Of a DNA stretch of 64,000 nt, positions 48,496 to 57,500 are shown one piece after another (the stretch's first letter is position 1; each line of letters begins with the position of its first letter). Location of the stretch: NCBI RefSeq assembly GCF_900100765.1, contig NZ_FNFO01000004.1:496001-560000 (forward strand). The letters run 5' to 3'. The stretch is from Catalinimonas alkaloidigena. GTDB lineage: Bacteria; Bacteroidota; Bacteroidia; Cytophagales; Flexibacteraceae. Both the position numbers and the translations under genes were made by a program. Below the pieces are notes generated by a model. It made no database searches. It was not told the DNA's origin and saw nothing but the letters and a program-made list of their open reading frames with translations.

Positions 48496-50904
48496 ATGCG
48501 CCTTTCTTTTCTGTTTTTCTCGCTGATGTTCAGCGGAGGTCTCTTTGCCCAACCGAACGCGCCCCGGCAACAGCTCAACCTCAACCCGGGTTGGGAATAT
48601 ATGGAAGACGCTGCACCCACGCCCGAGCAACTGACGGCACCAGGCGAAGCGGTCGACCTGCCGCATACCTGGAATGCGTTCGATGCCGTCGACGCCGAAC
48701 CGGGCTACCGCCGCGACGCCGGATGGTACCGCAAACGCCTCCGCAAACCTGAGGTCCCGGCCAACGCCCGCCTTCTGCTGTACTGCGAGGGCGCCAATTT
48801 CAAATCGGACGTCTACGTAAACGGTCAACGCGCCGGCGGGCACCTCGGCGGTTACCTGGGATTCGAGATCGACCTCACTTCCTGGTTGAAAGAGGGCGAT
48901 AACGAATTGCTGATCCGCGTGGACAATGGCTACGATCCGCAGTTGATTCCGTCGCAGAAATCGGATTTTTTTCTGTACGGAGGCCTGACGCGCGACGTCT
49001 GGCTGAAGATTGTTCCGGCGCATTACCTGACCAATGTCCACGTGCATACCCCACAGGTTTCGGCCCGGGCGGCCCGCACCGAGCTGGACGTTTTTTTCAA
49101 CACTCCGCTGCCGAAAGGCTACCAACTCACCGCCGAACTGCGCGATGCGGCCGGAAAAACCGTGCTGACGAAGCGTAGCTCTCCTTCGCCTGCCGACTCG
49201 GCGGTGCATGTGCAGCTCCCGACCCTGCGCACACCGCAACTCTGGTCGCCCGCCCACCCGACGCTGTACACATTGCACGTCCAGTTGCGCCACGGCAACC
49301 GGGTGGTGGACGAACTCACCGAAAAAGTGGGCTACCGCTGGTTCGAGTTTAAGGAACACGGTCCGTTTTACCTCAACGGGGAGCGTCTGCTGCTGCGCGG
49401 CACCCACCGTCACGAAGAACACGCGGGCTATGGCGGCGCGCTGCCCGACAGCCTGCATCGGCAGGACATGCAACAGATCAAAGCGATGGGCGCCAACTTC
49501 GTGCGGCTGGCACATTACCCGCAAGACCCGGAAGTGTACCGCCAGTGCGACAGCCTGGGCCTGTTGGTCTGGGACGAGTTGCCCTGGTGCCGGGGCGGCG
49601 TGGGCGACGACGTCTGGAAGGCACGAACCAAACAATTGCTCCGCGAGCAGATCGACCAGAACCGAAACCACCCTAGCATCATCCTCTGGTCGCTGGGCAA
49701 CGAAATCGACTGGCTTCCTGACTTTCCGGGAGGCGACCACGAAGAAGCCATCGACGCCTTTCTGCAGGAACTCAACGACCTCGCCCACACGCTGGACGGC
49801 AGCCGCCTGACCGCCCTGCGGAAATACCCCGGCGCGGCGGCCATTGTCGATGTGTTTTCGCCATCGATCTGGGCAGGGTGGTATTCCGGCGTTTACAAAA
49901 GTTACGAGCCAGCCATCCGCGAAGCGATGCAAAAGCATCCCCGTCTGCTGCACGTGGAATACGGCGGTTCCAGTCACCTGGGCCGCCACACCGAACAGCC
50001 CATCACGGGCGAAGGCCGCCTGAACCCCAACGAGTGGGAAGAAGCGGTGAATCAGGTAGCGGTGAAAAACATCGCCAACAGCGGCGACTGGAGCGAAAAT
50101 TACATCGTCGATCTTTTTGACTGGCACCTGCACGTCTCTGAACAACTCGACGATTTTGTAGGCAATGCGCAGTGGGCTTTCAAAGACTTCGGCACGCCAC
50201 TCCGGCCGGAAAACGCCATCCCCTACATGAACCAGAAAGGCCTGGTCGACCGCGCCGGACGCCCGAAAGATGCTTACTATGTATTCAAAAGCTACTGGAC
50301 CGACAGCCCCCAATTTTGTTACATCGAGTCGCACACGTGGACGGAACGCAGCGGTCCCGAAGGCCTGGCGCGCACCCTTTCGGTGTACAGCAACTGCGAC
50401 GAAGTGGAGTTGCAGGCCAACGGCCGATCGCTGGGACACCGGACACGCGACCTGACGAAATTTCCTGCCTGTGGCCTGACGTGGGAGTACAACTTCGCTG
50501 AGGGCGAAAATGAGGTAGTGGCCATTGGCTATGCGGACGGAAACGCGGTGACGCGCGATACCCTGAACATCCACTACACGTACCGGCGTGCCGGCCCTCC
50601 TGCCGCAATCCGCTTGTCGGCACAAACGCTGCCGAACGGCCATCAACAGATCGAAGCCCTGGCAGTAGACGCCACCGGGCAGCGGTGCCTCGACTACGAA
50701 GCGTTCGTTTACTTCGACCACAACGGAGCGGGGCAATTGCTCAAAAACTACGGCACTCCCGACCGCAGTGCCGTCATCCAGATGGCGAACGGACGGGCCG
50801 TGATCGAGTTGATTCCCGGCGCGGGCGATGCCGTCATCGAATGCCGCAATCAATCGTTCAAAGGGGCTTATCTGGTGGTGCCCCCGCCCGGCAAAGGCCA
50901 GTAA
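48496..50904 (+). CDS. Glycoside hydrolase family 2 (beta-galactosidase/beta-glucuronidase-like)
   Basis: A secreted protein of 802 residues with signal peptide (FLFFSLMFSGGLFAQ). Order of domains: sugar-binding jelly roll with VDLPHTWNAFDAVDAEPGYR (residues about 55-75) and VYVNGQRAGGHLGGYLGFE, an Ig-like domain, the TIM barrel from about residue 290 (GERLLLRGTHRHEEHAGYGG), and a C-terminal region with further Ig-like domains. The acid/base is E403 in LWSLGNEID and the nucleophile E488 in LHVEYGG. It should remove a terminal beta-linked galactose, glucuronic acid or similar sugar. It follows the GH88 gene by nine bases, so the two enzymes probably act on the same uronate-containing oligosaccharide. 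Confidence 0.92.
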   Translation: MRLSFLFFSLMFSGGLFAQPNAPRQQLNLNPGWEYMEDAAPTPEQLTAPGEAVDLPHTWNAFDAVDAEPGYRRDAGWYRKRLRKPEVPANARLLLYCEGANFKSDVYVNGQRAGGHLGGYLGFEIDLTSWLKEGDNELLIRVDNGYDPQLIPSQKSDFFLYGGLTRDVWLKIVPAHYLTNVHVHTPQVSARAARTELDVFFNTPLPKGYQLTAELRDAAGKTVLTKRSSPSPADSAVHVQLPTLRTPQLWSPAHPTLYTLHVQLRHGNRVVDELTEKVGYRWFEFKEHGPFYLNGERLLLRGTHRHEEHAGYGGALPDSLHRQDMQQIKAMGANFVRLAHYPQDPEVYRQCDSLGLLVWDELPWCRGGVGDDVWKARTKQLLREQIDQNRNHPSIILWSLGNEIDWLPDFPGGDHEEAIDAFLQELNDLAHTLDGSRLTALRKYPGAAAIVDVFSPSIWAGWYSGVYKSYEPAIREAMQKHPRLLHVEYGGSSHLGRHTEQPITGEGRLNPNEWEEAVNQVAVKNIANSGDWSENYIVDLFDWHLHVSEQLDDFVGNAQWAFKDFGTPLRPENAIPYMNQKGLVDRAGRPKDAYYVFKSYWTDSPQFCYIESHTWTERSGPEGLARTLSVYSNCDEVELQANGRSLGHRTRDLTKFPACGLTWEYNFAEGENEVVAIGYADGNAVTRDTLNIHYTYRRAGPPAAIRLSAQTLPNGHQQIEALAVDATGQRCLDYEAFVYFDHNGAGQLLKNYGTPDRSAVIQMANGRAVIELIPGAGDAVIECRNQSFKGAYLVVPPPGKGQ

Positions 50905-50935
50905 ATTCTGTTTACCTCACGTCTCGGAAGCTTTT

Positions 50936-51502
50936 ATGAACATCGCCTCCTCTACTACGCTCAATTCGCGTGAACTCTGGAACCGCTGGCGCAACGGGTG
51001 CGACACGTCGTTCGCCCAACTGTTCGACCGGCATTACGAAGAACTGTATACCTACGCCCTGCGCTTCGCGGACGAAACGGAAGTGGCGGAAGACTGCCTG
51101 CAAGAGGTCTTCATCACCCTGTGGCACGCGCGGGCGCGGCTCCAGGACGTCCGGTCGGTGGGCGCTTACCTGCGGGCCTCCATCCGGTACAAGATCTGCG
51201 CCGTTATGCAACAAAATGCCCGTCGGGAAGGGCGGCTGGAACTGTTGCCCCCGTCTCCGCCCTGCGACTCGCCGGAAGAGCTGCTGATCCGGCAGGAGCG
51301 GCACGCGTACCAGGAGCAATGCATTCAGCAGTTGCTGTGCCAGTTGCCCAAGCGCCAGCGCGAGGTGGTCTACCTGCGCTATTTCGACGATTTTTCGGTG
51401 CAGGAAATTGCCCAGCAACTGTCGATCAATTATCAGTCCGTCATGAATCACCTCCACCGGGCCATGACGCGGCTACGCGAAGCCCACCACACGACTGTGT
51501 AG
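50936..51502 (+). CDS. ECF-type RNA polymerase sigma factor (PUL 1)
   Basis: A protein of 188 residues from the ATG at 50936. Region 2 is FAQLFDRHYEELYTYALRFA with AEDCLQEVFITLWHARARL; region 4 is CQLPKRQREVVYLRYFDDFS and the helix-turn-helix VQEIAQQLSINYQSVMNHLH. It resembles sigma factors of SusC/SusD loci that are normally controlled by a FecR anti-sigma, but no FecR gene is present here. It is the last gene of the PUL operon, 32 bases after GH2, and converges on the hybrid regulator with six bases between stop codons. It may work under another control or act with the hybrid regulator. Confidence 0.87.
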   Translation: MNIASSTTLNSRELWNRWRNGCDTSFAQLFDRHYEELYTYALRFADETEVAEDCLQEVFITLWHARARLQDVRSVGAYLRASIRYKICAVMQQNARREGRLELLPPSPPCDSPEELLIRQERHAYQEQCIQQLLCQLPKRQREVVYLRYFDDFSVQEIAQQLSINYQSVMNHLHRAMTRLREAHHTTV

Positions 51503-51508
51503 CAAGCA

Positions 51509-54500
51509 TTACACTTTTACCGGATTGGCGGCGTACTGCGAAGGCGTCTGACCGAAATGTTTCCGGAAACATTTGCTGAAGTATTTCGGATCGCTGAACC
51601 CGACCTGGTAGCTGATTTCCGACACGGTGAGGTGCGGATGTTTGAGCAACTGCGCGGCCCGCTTCAACCGCAGCGTCTGAATAAACTCGTGCGGCGTTTG
51701 ATTCGTGAGCGCCTTCGCCTTGGTGTAAAGCACGGTGCGGCTCAGGCCTACTTCGGTCGCCAGCGCCTGCACATCGAAATGCACGTCGCCCATGTGGGCC
51801 TCGACGGCGTTCAACAACTGTTGCAGCAGGGTTTCGTCGGCCGAGGTGACCGTAATTTCGCGGGGCTCCAGTTGCAGCGTACGGACAAACCGTTCGCGCA
51901 GACGCTGCCGGTTTTCCAGAAGATTTTGGACACGGACGCGCAGCAGCCGGGGGCTGAACGGCTTGGTGATGTAGTCATCCGCGCCGGTTTCCAGCCCGTC
52001 GATGCGGAAGATGAGGGAGGTACGGGCCGTCAGCAGAATGACGGGAATGTGCGACGTCTGCACGTCGGTTTTTAACTGGCGACACAATTCGATGCCGTTG
52101 CGGTGGGGCATCATAACGTCAGAAATGATCAGATCGGGCTGGCAATCAAGGGCCGCTTCGTAGCCCATCTCGCCGTCGGTAGCCTCGCGAATGCGGTACG
52201 CCGACGCCAGGTGATGCCGCAGGTACGAGCGCACGTCGCTGTTGTCTTCCACCAGCAGGAGAAGCGGCCGTTCGGCTTCGGATGTTGGAACTTCCGTCGC
52301 CGGTTCTTCTTCGGGCAAAGGTGTCGCTTCCACCTCCAGGGGAACGTGCCGGTAATGGCGTTCGTCTTCGCTGTCTTTGAAGTCAGGCAGCTTCTCGTCG
52401 GCGCGCAAATGGGCGTCACCCCGCGGCAGCGTCACCGTAAAACACGTGCCCCGCCCCACTTCGCTGGCCACCGCGATGGTGCCCCGGTGCAGTTCCACCA
52501 GTCCTTTGGTCAGCGCCAGCCCGATGCCCGTTCCGGCCCAGGCGGCTTCTTCGTGTGCGCCTTCGTAATACCGCTCGAATACGTGGGGCAGTTGCGCCGC
52601 CGCAATGCCCCGGCCCGTGTCTTTCACCCGGAGGCGTACCGTTTCTTCCTGCGCTTCTACTTCCAGGCCAATCTGCCCGCCGTCGGGGGTAAACTTGAAC
52701 GCATTGGACAAGAGGTTGTAAAGCACTTTTTCCAGTTTGTCGCGGTCGTACCAGAGCATCACGTCCTCCTGGTTGGTCTGGAACGCGTACGTGATCTGCC
52801 GCTGGCGGGCGTATTCCTGAAACGAGAGCATCACTTCCTGTACAAACCTGACCACGTTGCCCGAAGCCGCCCGCAGCTGCATGTGCTCCGATTCCATCTT
52901 CCGGAAATCCATCAGCTGGTTGGTCAGGTGCAACAGGCGGTCCGCGTTGCGTTTCATCAACTGCAATTTGCGTTTGCTGCTGTAGCTGCCCTCTGCGGTG
53001 TCGAGCATCTCTTCCAGCGGCCCCAACAGGAGGGTCAGCGGCGTGCGAAACTCGTGCGAGACGTTGGTGAAGAACCGTAACTTGAGTTGGTGCAGCTTGT
53101 CGTGCTGCTCGCGCTTGAACTGCTCCAGGCGCAGGTGGTTTTGCAAGCGCTGCTGAAACAACAGGTGCTTCCGCAGGTAGAAAATGGCCCCGGCAAGCGC
53201 CACCGCATACAGCAGATAGGCCCATCCGGTTTTCCAGGGCGGGGGCAGCACAGTAATGGTCAGCGGAACCGCCGCCTCGTTCCAGACGCCGTCGTGGTTC
53301 GCGGCTTTTACTTCAAACTGGTACGTACCGGCCTCCAGGTTGGTATAGGTGGCGGTGGGTTTGCCGGTCACGCGGTTCCACTGCGCTTCCAGTCCCCGCA
53401 GGCGGTAAGCGTACTGCGTTTTTTCGGGATAGACGAAGTTGAGCGAGGCAAACGAAAGGCTGAAAATGGATTGGCGGTGCGAGAGCGTCAGGTCGCTGAC
53501 TTCCCCAATCGGCCGGGGCAGTGGTCCTTCGTGACTGACGGAAACGGAACGGTTGAACAGCCGGAAGTCGGTCAGGACCAGCGGCGCGGTGTACGGATCG
53601 GGCCGGAGGCTGTCGGGGTGAAACATGAGGATGCCGTTCAGCCCCCCGAACAGCATGGTCCCGTCGCGCCGCCGCAGGCAGGCCCCGCTGGTAAACTCGT
53701 TGCCGAAGTAGTTGCTGGCCAGTTCGAAATTCTGAAACGTTTCCGTTTGCGGATCGAAGCGCGAAAGGCCGTGGTTCGTGCTGATCCAGAGGTATCCCCG
53801 GTCGTCTTCCAGGATGCCGTACACCACATCGCCAGGCAGTCCCTCCCCGGTCTGGTAATGCCGGAACGTGGCGTTGTGCCGATCGAAACGATTCAGTCCT
53901 CCGCCGTAGGTGCCTACCCAGAGCGACGCACCATCGCGCGTTTCGTAGAGCGTGTTGATGTCGTCGCGGCTCAGGCTTGTCGGAGTGGCGGGATCGTGCC
54001 GAAAGACCGTGACGCGTCCGGTCCGCGGATCGAGGCAATTGAGTCCGTCGCGGGTGCCGATCCACAGCAAACCCAGGCGATCTTCCAGCAAGGTGCGCAC
54101 CACATCGCTGCTGAGGCTGTGGGGGTCGTTCTTATCATGCCGGTAATGCGTAAACGCGCCGGTGCGCCGGTCGAGCCGGTCAACGCCGCCACCGTATGCC
54201 CCTACCCAGAGGGTTCCGTTCCGGTCTTCCAATAGGGCATAGACCGAACTGTGGCTCAGGCTGCTGGTGTCTTCGGTTTCGTGTTGATAATGTTGAAACT
54301 CCTGCGCGCCCGGCGGGCGGTAGTTCAGTCCACCCCAGTAGGTCCCTACCCAGACGCCGCCGGTGCGGTCCAGCAGCAGGGATTTTACGTTGTTGTGGCT
54401 CAAGCTCCCCGGCGCATCGGGCTGGTGGGTAAAGTGGGTAAACCGACCGGTTTCCCGATCCAGCAAGTTCAGCCCCCCGCCCTCCGTACCGATCCAGAGG

Positions 54501-55612
54501 TTGCCCGCCTCGTCTTCCCGAAGCGTGCTGACTACGTTGTTGCTCAGGCTGTTGGGGTCGGCCTGGTGCTGAAGGTACGTGAACCGGTTGTAAAGCGGAT
54601 TCAGAAGGTTGATGCCGCCATAGTACGTCCCGATCCACAAACTTCCCTGCCGGTCGGCATACAACGCATGGATGGAGCTATGGCTCAGCCCCTCCGGATG
54701 GTTGACGTCACTCGTAAATCGGGTAAAGGTGCCCGTTGCCCGGTCACGGCGGTTGAGGCCGCGCAACGTGCCGATCCAGAGATCGCCACGTTTGTCGAGA
54801 CATAAAGAACGGATGTGGTGATCGATCAGGCTGTTCGGATCGTCGGGACGGTGGCGGTAGCGTTCCAGCCGGTTTTGTTCCGGTGCAAGCCGGTACAAGC
54901 CGTTGCCGTACGTCCCGATCCAGAGTTGCCCTTCCGCATCGAAACAGAGCGCGCGCACGTCGCTTGCAGGCAATTCCGCTTCCGCGGTACCTATGGTTTG
55001 CAACGTCCCGCTCGACGGATCGAAGTGCAGCAAGCCGGTACCGGTGCCGATCCAGAGCCCGCCCCGACCGTCCGACAGCAACGCCTGTACGCTGACCTGC
55101 GGCAGGTAATTGCGAAAATGCTCACCGTCCCGACGGCTCAGGCCCAAGGCCGTGCCCAGCCACAAGGTACCGTTTTCGTCTTCGGTCATGGCGTGGACCG
55201 TCAGGGCCGGCAGGTGGTTGGGCTCGCCCGCCTGGGGTCGAAACGTCCGAAATTGTTCCTGCGTCCGGTCGTAGCGGCTCAAGCCCTGATGCGTGCCGAC
55301 CCACACCACGCCCTCCCGGTCGGTGAAGAGCGACGTAATTTCGTTATGCGCCAGGCTGGTCGAGTCGCCCTCGCGGTGATGAAAGACTTTGAAGGCATAG
55401 CCGTCGTAGCGGTTCAGGCCGTAGTGCGTACCGAACCATAGAAACCCCTGCGCATCCTGTGTTATGAACAGCACGGAACTTTGCGACAGGCCATCGCCCG
55501 TAGACAGGTGCCGGAACCTCAACGGCTGCCCCGGCAAGGCGACGTTCCAGCCGGCCCCGAACAGCAGCAGCACGGCAACACGTACAAAAGACGCTATGTG
55601 TGGTGGGCACAT
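51509..55612 (-). CDS. Hybrid two-component system regulator (HTCS), propeller sensor with AraC output
   Basis: A protein of 1367 residues combining sensor, kinase, receiver and DNA-binding domain. After a signal peptide the periplasmic part holds repeated two-component propeller blades (for example GFLWFGTHYGLNRYDGYAFK, recurring LWIGT...GLNRYD) and a Y_Y_Y domain up to about residue 790. A membrane segment lies at 797-813 (WAYLLYAVALAGAIFYL). The kinase phosphoacceptor is H853 in NVSHEFRTPLTLLLGP. The receiver has D1165 in IISDVMMPHRNG. The C-terminal AraC domain has LSRTVLYTKAKALTNQTPHE and VGFSDPKYFSKCFRKHFGQT. HTCS proteins bind an oligosaccharide in the periplasm and activate their PUL. 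The direct repeats upstream of susC are its likely target. Confidence 0.94.
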   Translation of the reverse strand: MCPPHIASFVRVAVLLLFGAGWNVALPGQPLRFRHLSTGDGLSQSSVLFITQDAQGFLWFGTHYGLNRYDGYAFKVFHHREGDSTSLAHNEITSLFTDREGVVWVGTHQGLSRYDRTQEQFRTFRPQAGEPNHLPALTVHAMTEDENGTLWLGTALGLSRRDGEHFRNYLPQVSVQALLSDGRGGLWIGTGTGLLHFDPSSGTLQTIGTAEAELPASDVRALCFDAEGQLWIGTYGNGLYRLAPEQNRLERYRHRPDDPNSLIDHHIRSLCLDKRGDLWIGTLRGLNRRDRATGTFTRFTSDVNHPEGLSHSSIHALYADRQGSLWIGTYYGGINLLNPLYNRFTYLQHQADPNSLSNNVVSTLREDEAGNLWIGTEGGGLNLLDRETGRFTHFTHQPDAPGSLSHNNVKSLLLDRTGGVWVGTYWGGLNYRPPGAQEFQHYQHETEDTSSLSHSSVYALLEDRNGTLWVGAYGGGVDRLDRRTGAFTHYRHDKNDPHSLSSDVVRTLLEDRLGLLWIGTRDGLNCLDPRTGRVTVFRHDPATPTSLSRDDINTLYETRDGASLWVGTYGGGLNRFDRHNATFRHYQTGEGLPGDVVYGILEDDRGYLWISTNHGLSRFDPQTETFQNFELASNYFGNEFTSGACLRRRDGTMLFGGLNGILMFHPDSLRPDPYTAPLVLTDFRLFNRSVSVSHEGPLPRPIGEVSDLTLSHRQSIFSLSFASLNFVYPEKTQYAYRLRGLEAQWNRVTGKPTATYTNLEAGTYQFEVKAANHDGVWNEAAVPLTITVLPPPWKTGWAYLLYAVALAGAIFYLRKHLLFQQRLQNHLRLEQFKREQHDKLHQLKLRFFTNVSHEFRTPLTLLLGPLEEMLDTAEGSYSSKRKLQLMKRNADRLLHLTNQLMDFRKMESEHMQLRAASGNVVRFVQEVMLSFQEYARQRQITYAFQTNQEDVMLWYDRDKLEKVLYNLLSNAFKFTPDGGQIGLEVEAQEETVRLRVKDTGRGIAAAQLPHVFERYYEGAHEEAAWAGTGIGLALTKGLVELHRGTIAVASEVGRGTCFTVTLPRGDAHLRADEKLPDFKDSEDERHYRHVPLEVEATPLPEEEPATEVPTSEAERPLLLLVEDNSDVRSYLRHHLASAYRIREATDGEMGYEAALDCQPDLIISDVMMPHRNGIELCRQLKTDVQTSHIPVILLTARTSLIFRIDGLETGADDYITKPFSPRLLRVRVQNLLENRQRLRERFVRTLQLEPREITVTSADETLLQQLLNAVEAHMGDVHFDVQALATEVGLSRTVLYTKAKALTNQTPHEFIQTLRLKRAAQLLKHPHLTVSEISYQVGFSDPKYFSKCFRKHFGQTPSQYAANPVKV

Positions 55613-55708
55613 ACGAAGGCAATTTTCTTCAAAGTAGAACTTCCGGTCGGCATTGCCAAAGATCCCCGGTGGGGAATCCGTACACCGGACGTGCTTCCCG
55701 GAACGTCG

Positions 55709-56905
55709 CTAATGCGGTTTCGCAGGTTGCGGCACCGCGTCCATGGCCGCCAGGGCCCGGCGCAAGTCTTCGATCAAGACCTCGGGCTCCTCCAGCCCGG
55801 CGTAAAACCGCACAAGGTTGAAAGGCAGCACGGCCTGGTAATTGGCCGAGTCGTACAGGGTGCACATCGGGAAGGCGAGCGACTCGTGCCCACCCCACGA
55901 ACACCCCAGCAGGAAGCGCTTCAGCGTATTGCAGAACCGCTCGACGGCATCCCACGCCTGCGTACGCAATAAGACGGAAAACTGCCCTCCTGCCCACGTC
56001 ATCTGCTGGCGGGCGAGCTCGTGCTGCGGATGCGTTTCAGAGAAGGGATAATAGACCCGCTCTACGCCCGGATGCGTCTCCAGAAAAGCGACGAGCCGTT
56101 CGGCCGTGCGACAGGAACGTTCGTAGCGCAGCGGCAACGTGCGCAGGCCACGCAACAGCAACCACGCGTTGAACGGCGACAGCACCCCACCCAATGTCAT
56201 AAACTCTGACGCAAAAATCCGCTCCATCATGGCGTGTGTCCCACACACTACCCCGGCAATGGCGTCGCTGTGGCCACCGATGTATTTCGTGGCCGAATGC
56301 ACCACCAGGTCGATGCCCAGCGCAATGGGTTGCTGCCCCAGCGGCGAGGCCGTACTGTTGTCGATCACCGTCACAATGCCCCTGGCGCGCGCCAGTTTCG
56401 CCACGGCGGCCAGGTCCTGCAACTCGTACGTGGTGGAGTTCGGGCTTTCCAGAAAGATCAGTTTGGTGGCGGGTTGCAGGGCTTCGGCAAACGCCTCGGG
56501 GCGCGTGCCGTCGATCATGGTAGTAGTCACGCCGAAGCGCGCCAGCATCACGTTCAGCAGCTTGTTGCTCCAACTGTAGGGCTTCTGCACACACACCACG
56601 TGATCGCCCGCCCGGAGGTGGACCATCACCGCGGCCGCCACGGCCGCACTTCCGCTGGCAAACAGCAGCGCATCTTCGGCCCCTTCGAGGGCGGCCAGTT
56701 TTTTCCGCACAACGTCGATCGTCGGGTTGGTGCCGCGTGTGTAAAACGGAATCGACGACTCGTGCTGCAACGCCTCGCGCATGTGCGCCACGTCGCGAAA
56801 GCAGAAGTTGGTGGTCTGGTAAATCGGGGGCGAGACGGCTCCGTAGTGGAGGCTGTGGTCTTCGCCCAGTTCATTCAGAATGTAAGAAAGATCCGGAGAG
56901 GACAT
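55709..56905 (-). CDS. PLP-dependent transsulfuration family enzyme (cystathionine gamma-synthase/lyase-like)
   Basis: A protein of 398 residues, class I fold PLP enzyme of the Cys/Met metabolism family. SPPIYQTTNFCFRD and FYTRGTNPTIDVVRKKLAAL near the N-terminus, then LLFASGSAAVAAAVMVHLRA for cofactor phosphate binding, VTVIDNSTASPLGQQP with the PLP-contacting aspartate, and K207 in HSATKYIGGHSD as the Schiff-base lysine. Substrate assignment among cystathionine gamma-synthase, gamma-lyase, O-acetylhomoserine sulfhydrylase and methionine gamma-lyase is not possible by eye. The terminal segment RFLLGCSWGGHESLAFP is typical of the family. It is monocistronic, with a small membrane protein gene upstream. 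Confidence 0.85.
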   Translation of the reverse strand: MSSPDLSYILNELGEDHSLHYGAVSPPIYQTTNFCFRDVAHMREALQHESSIPFYTRGTNPTIDVVRKKLAALEGAEDALLFASGSAAVAAAVMVHLRAGDHVVCVQKPYSWSNKLLNVMLARFGVTTTMIDGTRPEAFAEALQPATKLIFLESPNSTTYELQDLAAVAKLARARGIVTVIDNSTASPLGQQPIALGIDLVVHSATKYIGGHSDAIAGVVCGTHAMMERIFASEFMTLGGVLSPFNAWLLLRGLRTLPLRYERSCRTAERLVAFLETHPGVERVYYPFSETHPQHELARQQMTWAGGQFSVLLRTQAWDAVERFCNTLKRFLLGCSWGGHESLAFPMCTLYDSANYQAVLPFNLVRFYAGLEEPEVLIEDLRRALAAMDAVPQPAKPH

Positions 56906-56950
56906 AGAAAACTGCGTTAAAAAATCGGATTCAAAGGGTTGTCAGAAGCG

Positions 56951-57127
56951 TCAGGGGGCTACGCTGTCGGCGCGCGTCGAGTCCTGCAACGGAGCCACCG
57001 CATCGACGATGTGCTTGCGTTTCGCACCCGGCGGGGTAGTGCGCGACATGAAGTCGATGGTCATCACGATGACGCCCAACGTGAACAAAAGGCTAAGCCA
57101 CAAAAAGATTTTTTTCTGACGATTCAT
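56951..57127 (-). CDS. Small single-pass membrane protein of Bacteroidota type
   Basis: A protein of 58 residues from the ATG at 57127. A basic start (MNRQKK) is followed by one hydrophobic helix (IFLWLSLLFTLGVIVMTIDF) and a short soluble tail beginning SRTTPPGAKRKH. I recall many short Bacteroidota proteins with this layout, a basic N-terminus, one helix and an SRTTxPx motif. No function is known. The frame is open another 69 codons upstream, but that part has the composition of noncoding DNA. It sits 45 bases upstream of the transsulfuration-family gene and could be its cotranscribed partner. Confidence 0.65.
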   Translation of the reverse strand: MNRQKKIFLWLSLLFTLGVIVMTIDFMSRTTPPGAKRKHIVDAVAPLQDSTRADSVAP

Positions 57128-57500
57128 CCCACCCCCGAAAGTACACAATCTCGGCAATGGTCGGGGCGTGGGGTGGCTTTTGCAGGCCGAATTCTCCTGG
57201 CCGGTCGCGCTTGGCGTACCGGTTGGAAAGCACCAGCACGCTGCACAAAAACAGGCCGGCCGGACGTAAGAAGATATTTGTGGTTCAAGAGTTTTCGAGT
57301 AATTTGCTGGCTTCCCCACCACTCTTTCCACCACTTTTGGAAGTTTATCAGCTTCTTTACTCCATGCGTGCAGCGCGTGGAGGTAGTTTCTGTGGACCTG
57401 AACCGGTGATGCTCGCTTCTGTGAGCGATCAGCCGTGTAACGATCCTGAATGACACGAAATCTTTCTCTTTTTTTATACTCTAACTATCGATCTGTTTCA
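57128..57500. other. Intergenic region between divergent genes, upstream of susC 2
   Basis: About 370 bases. It should hold the promoters of the small membrane protein and of the second SusC gene. GATATTTG at 57273-57280 is one base off TAnnTTTG. The CCGGACGATT repeats of PUL 1 are absent. Confidence 0.4.

Noticed and set aside
45725-50853. Very long open frames (914 and 793 codons) on the strand opposite susD, GH88 and GH2
   Set aside because: They mirror well-supported genes in a GC-rich region, have no domain signatures and a composition rich in V, R, G and H typical of antisense reading.
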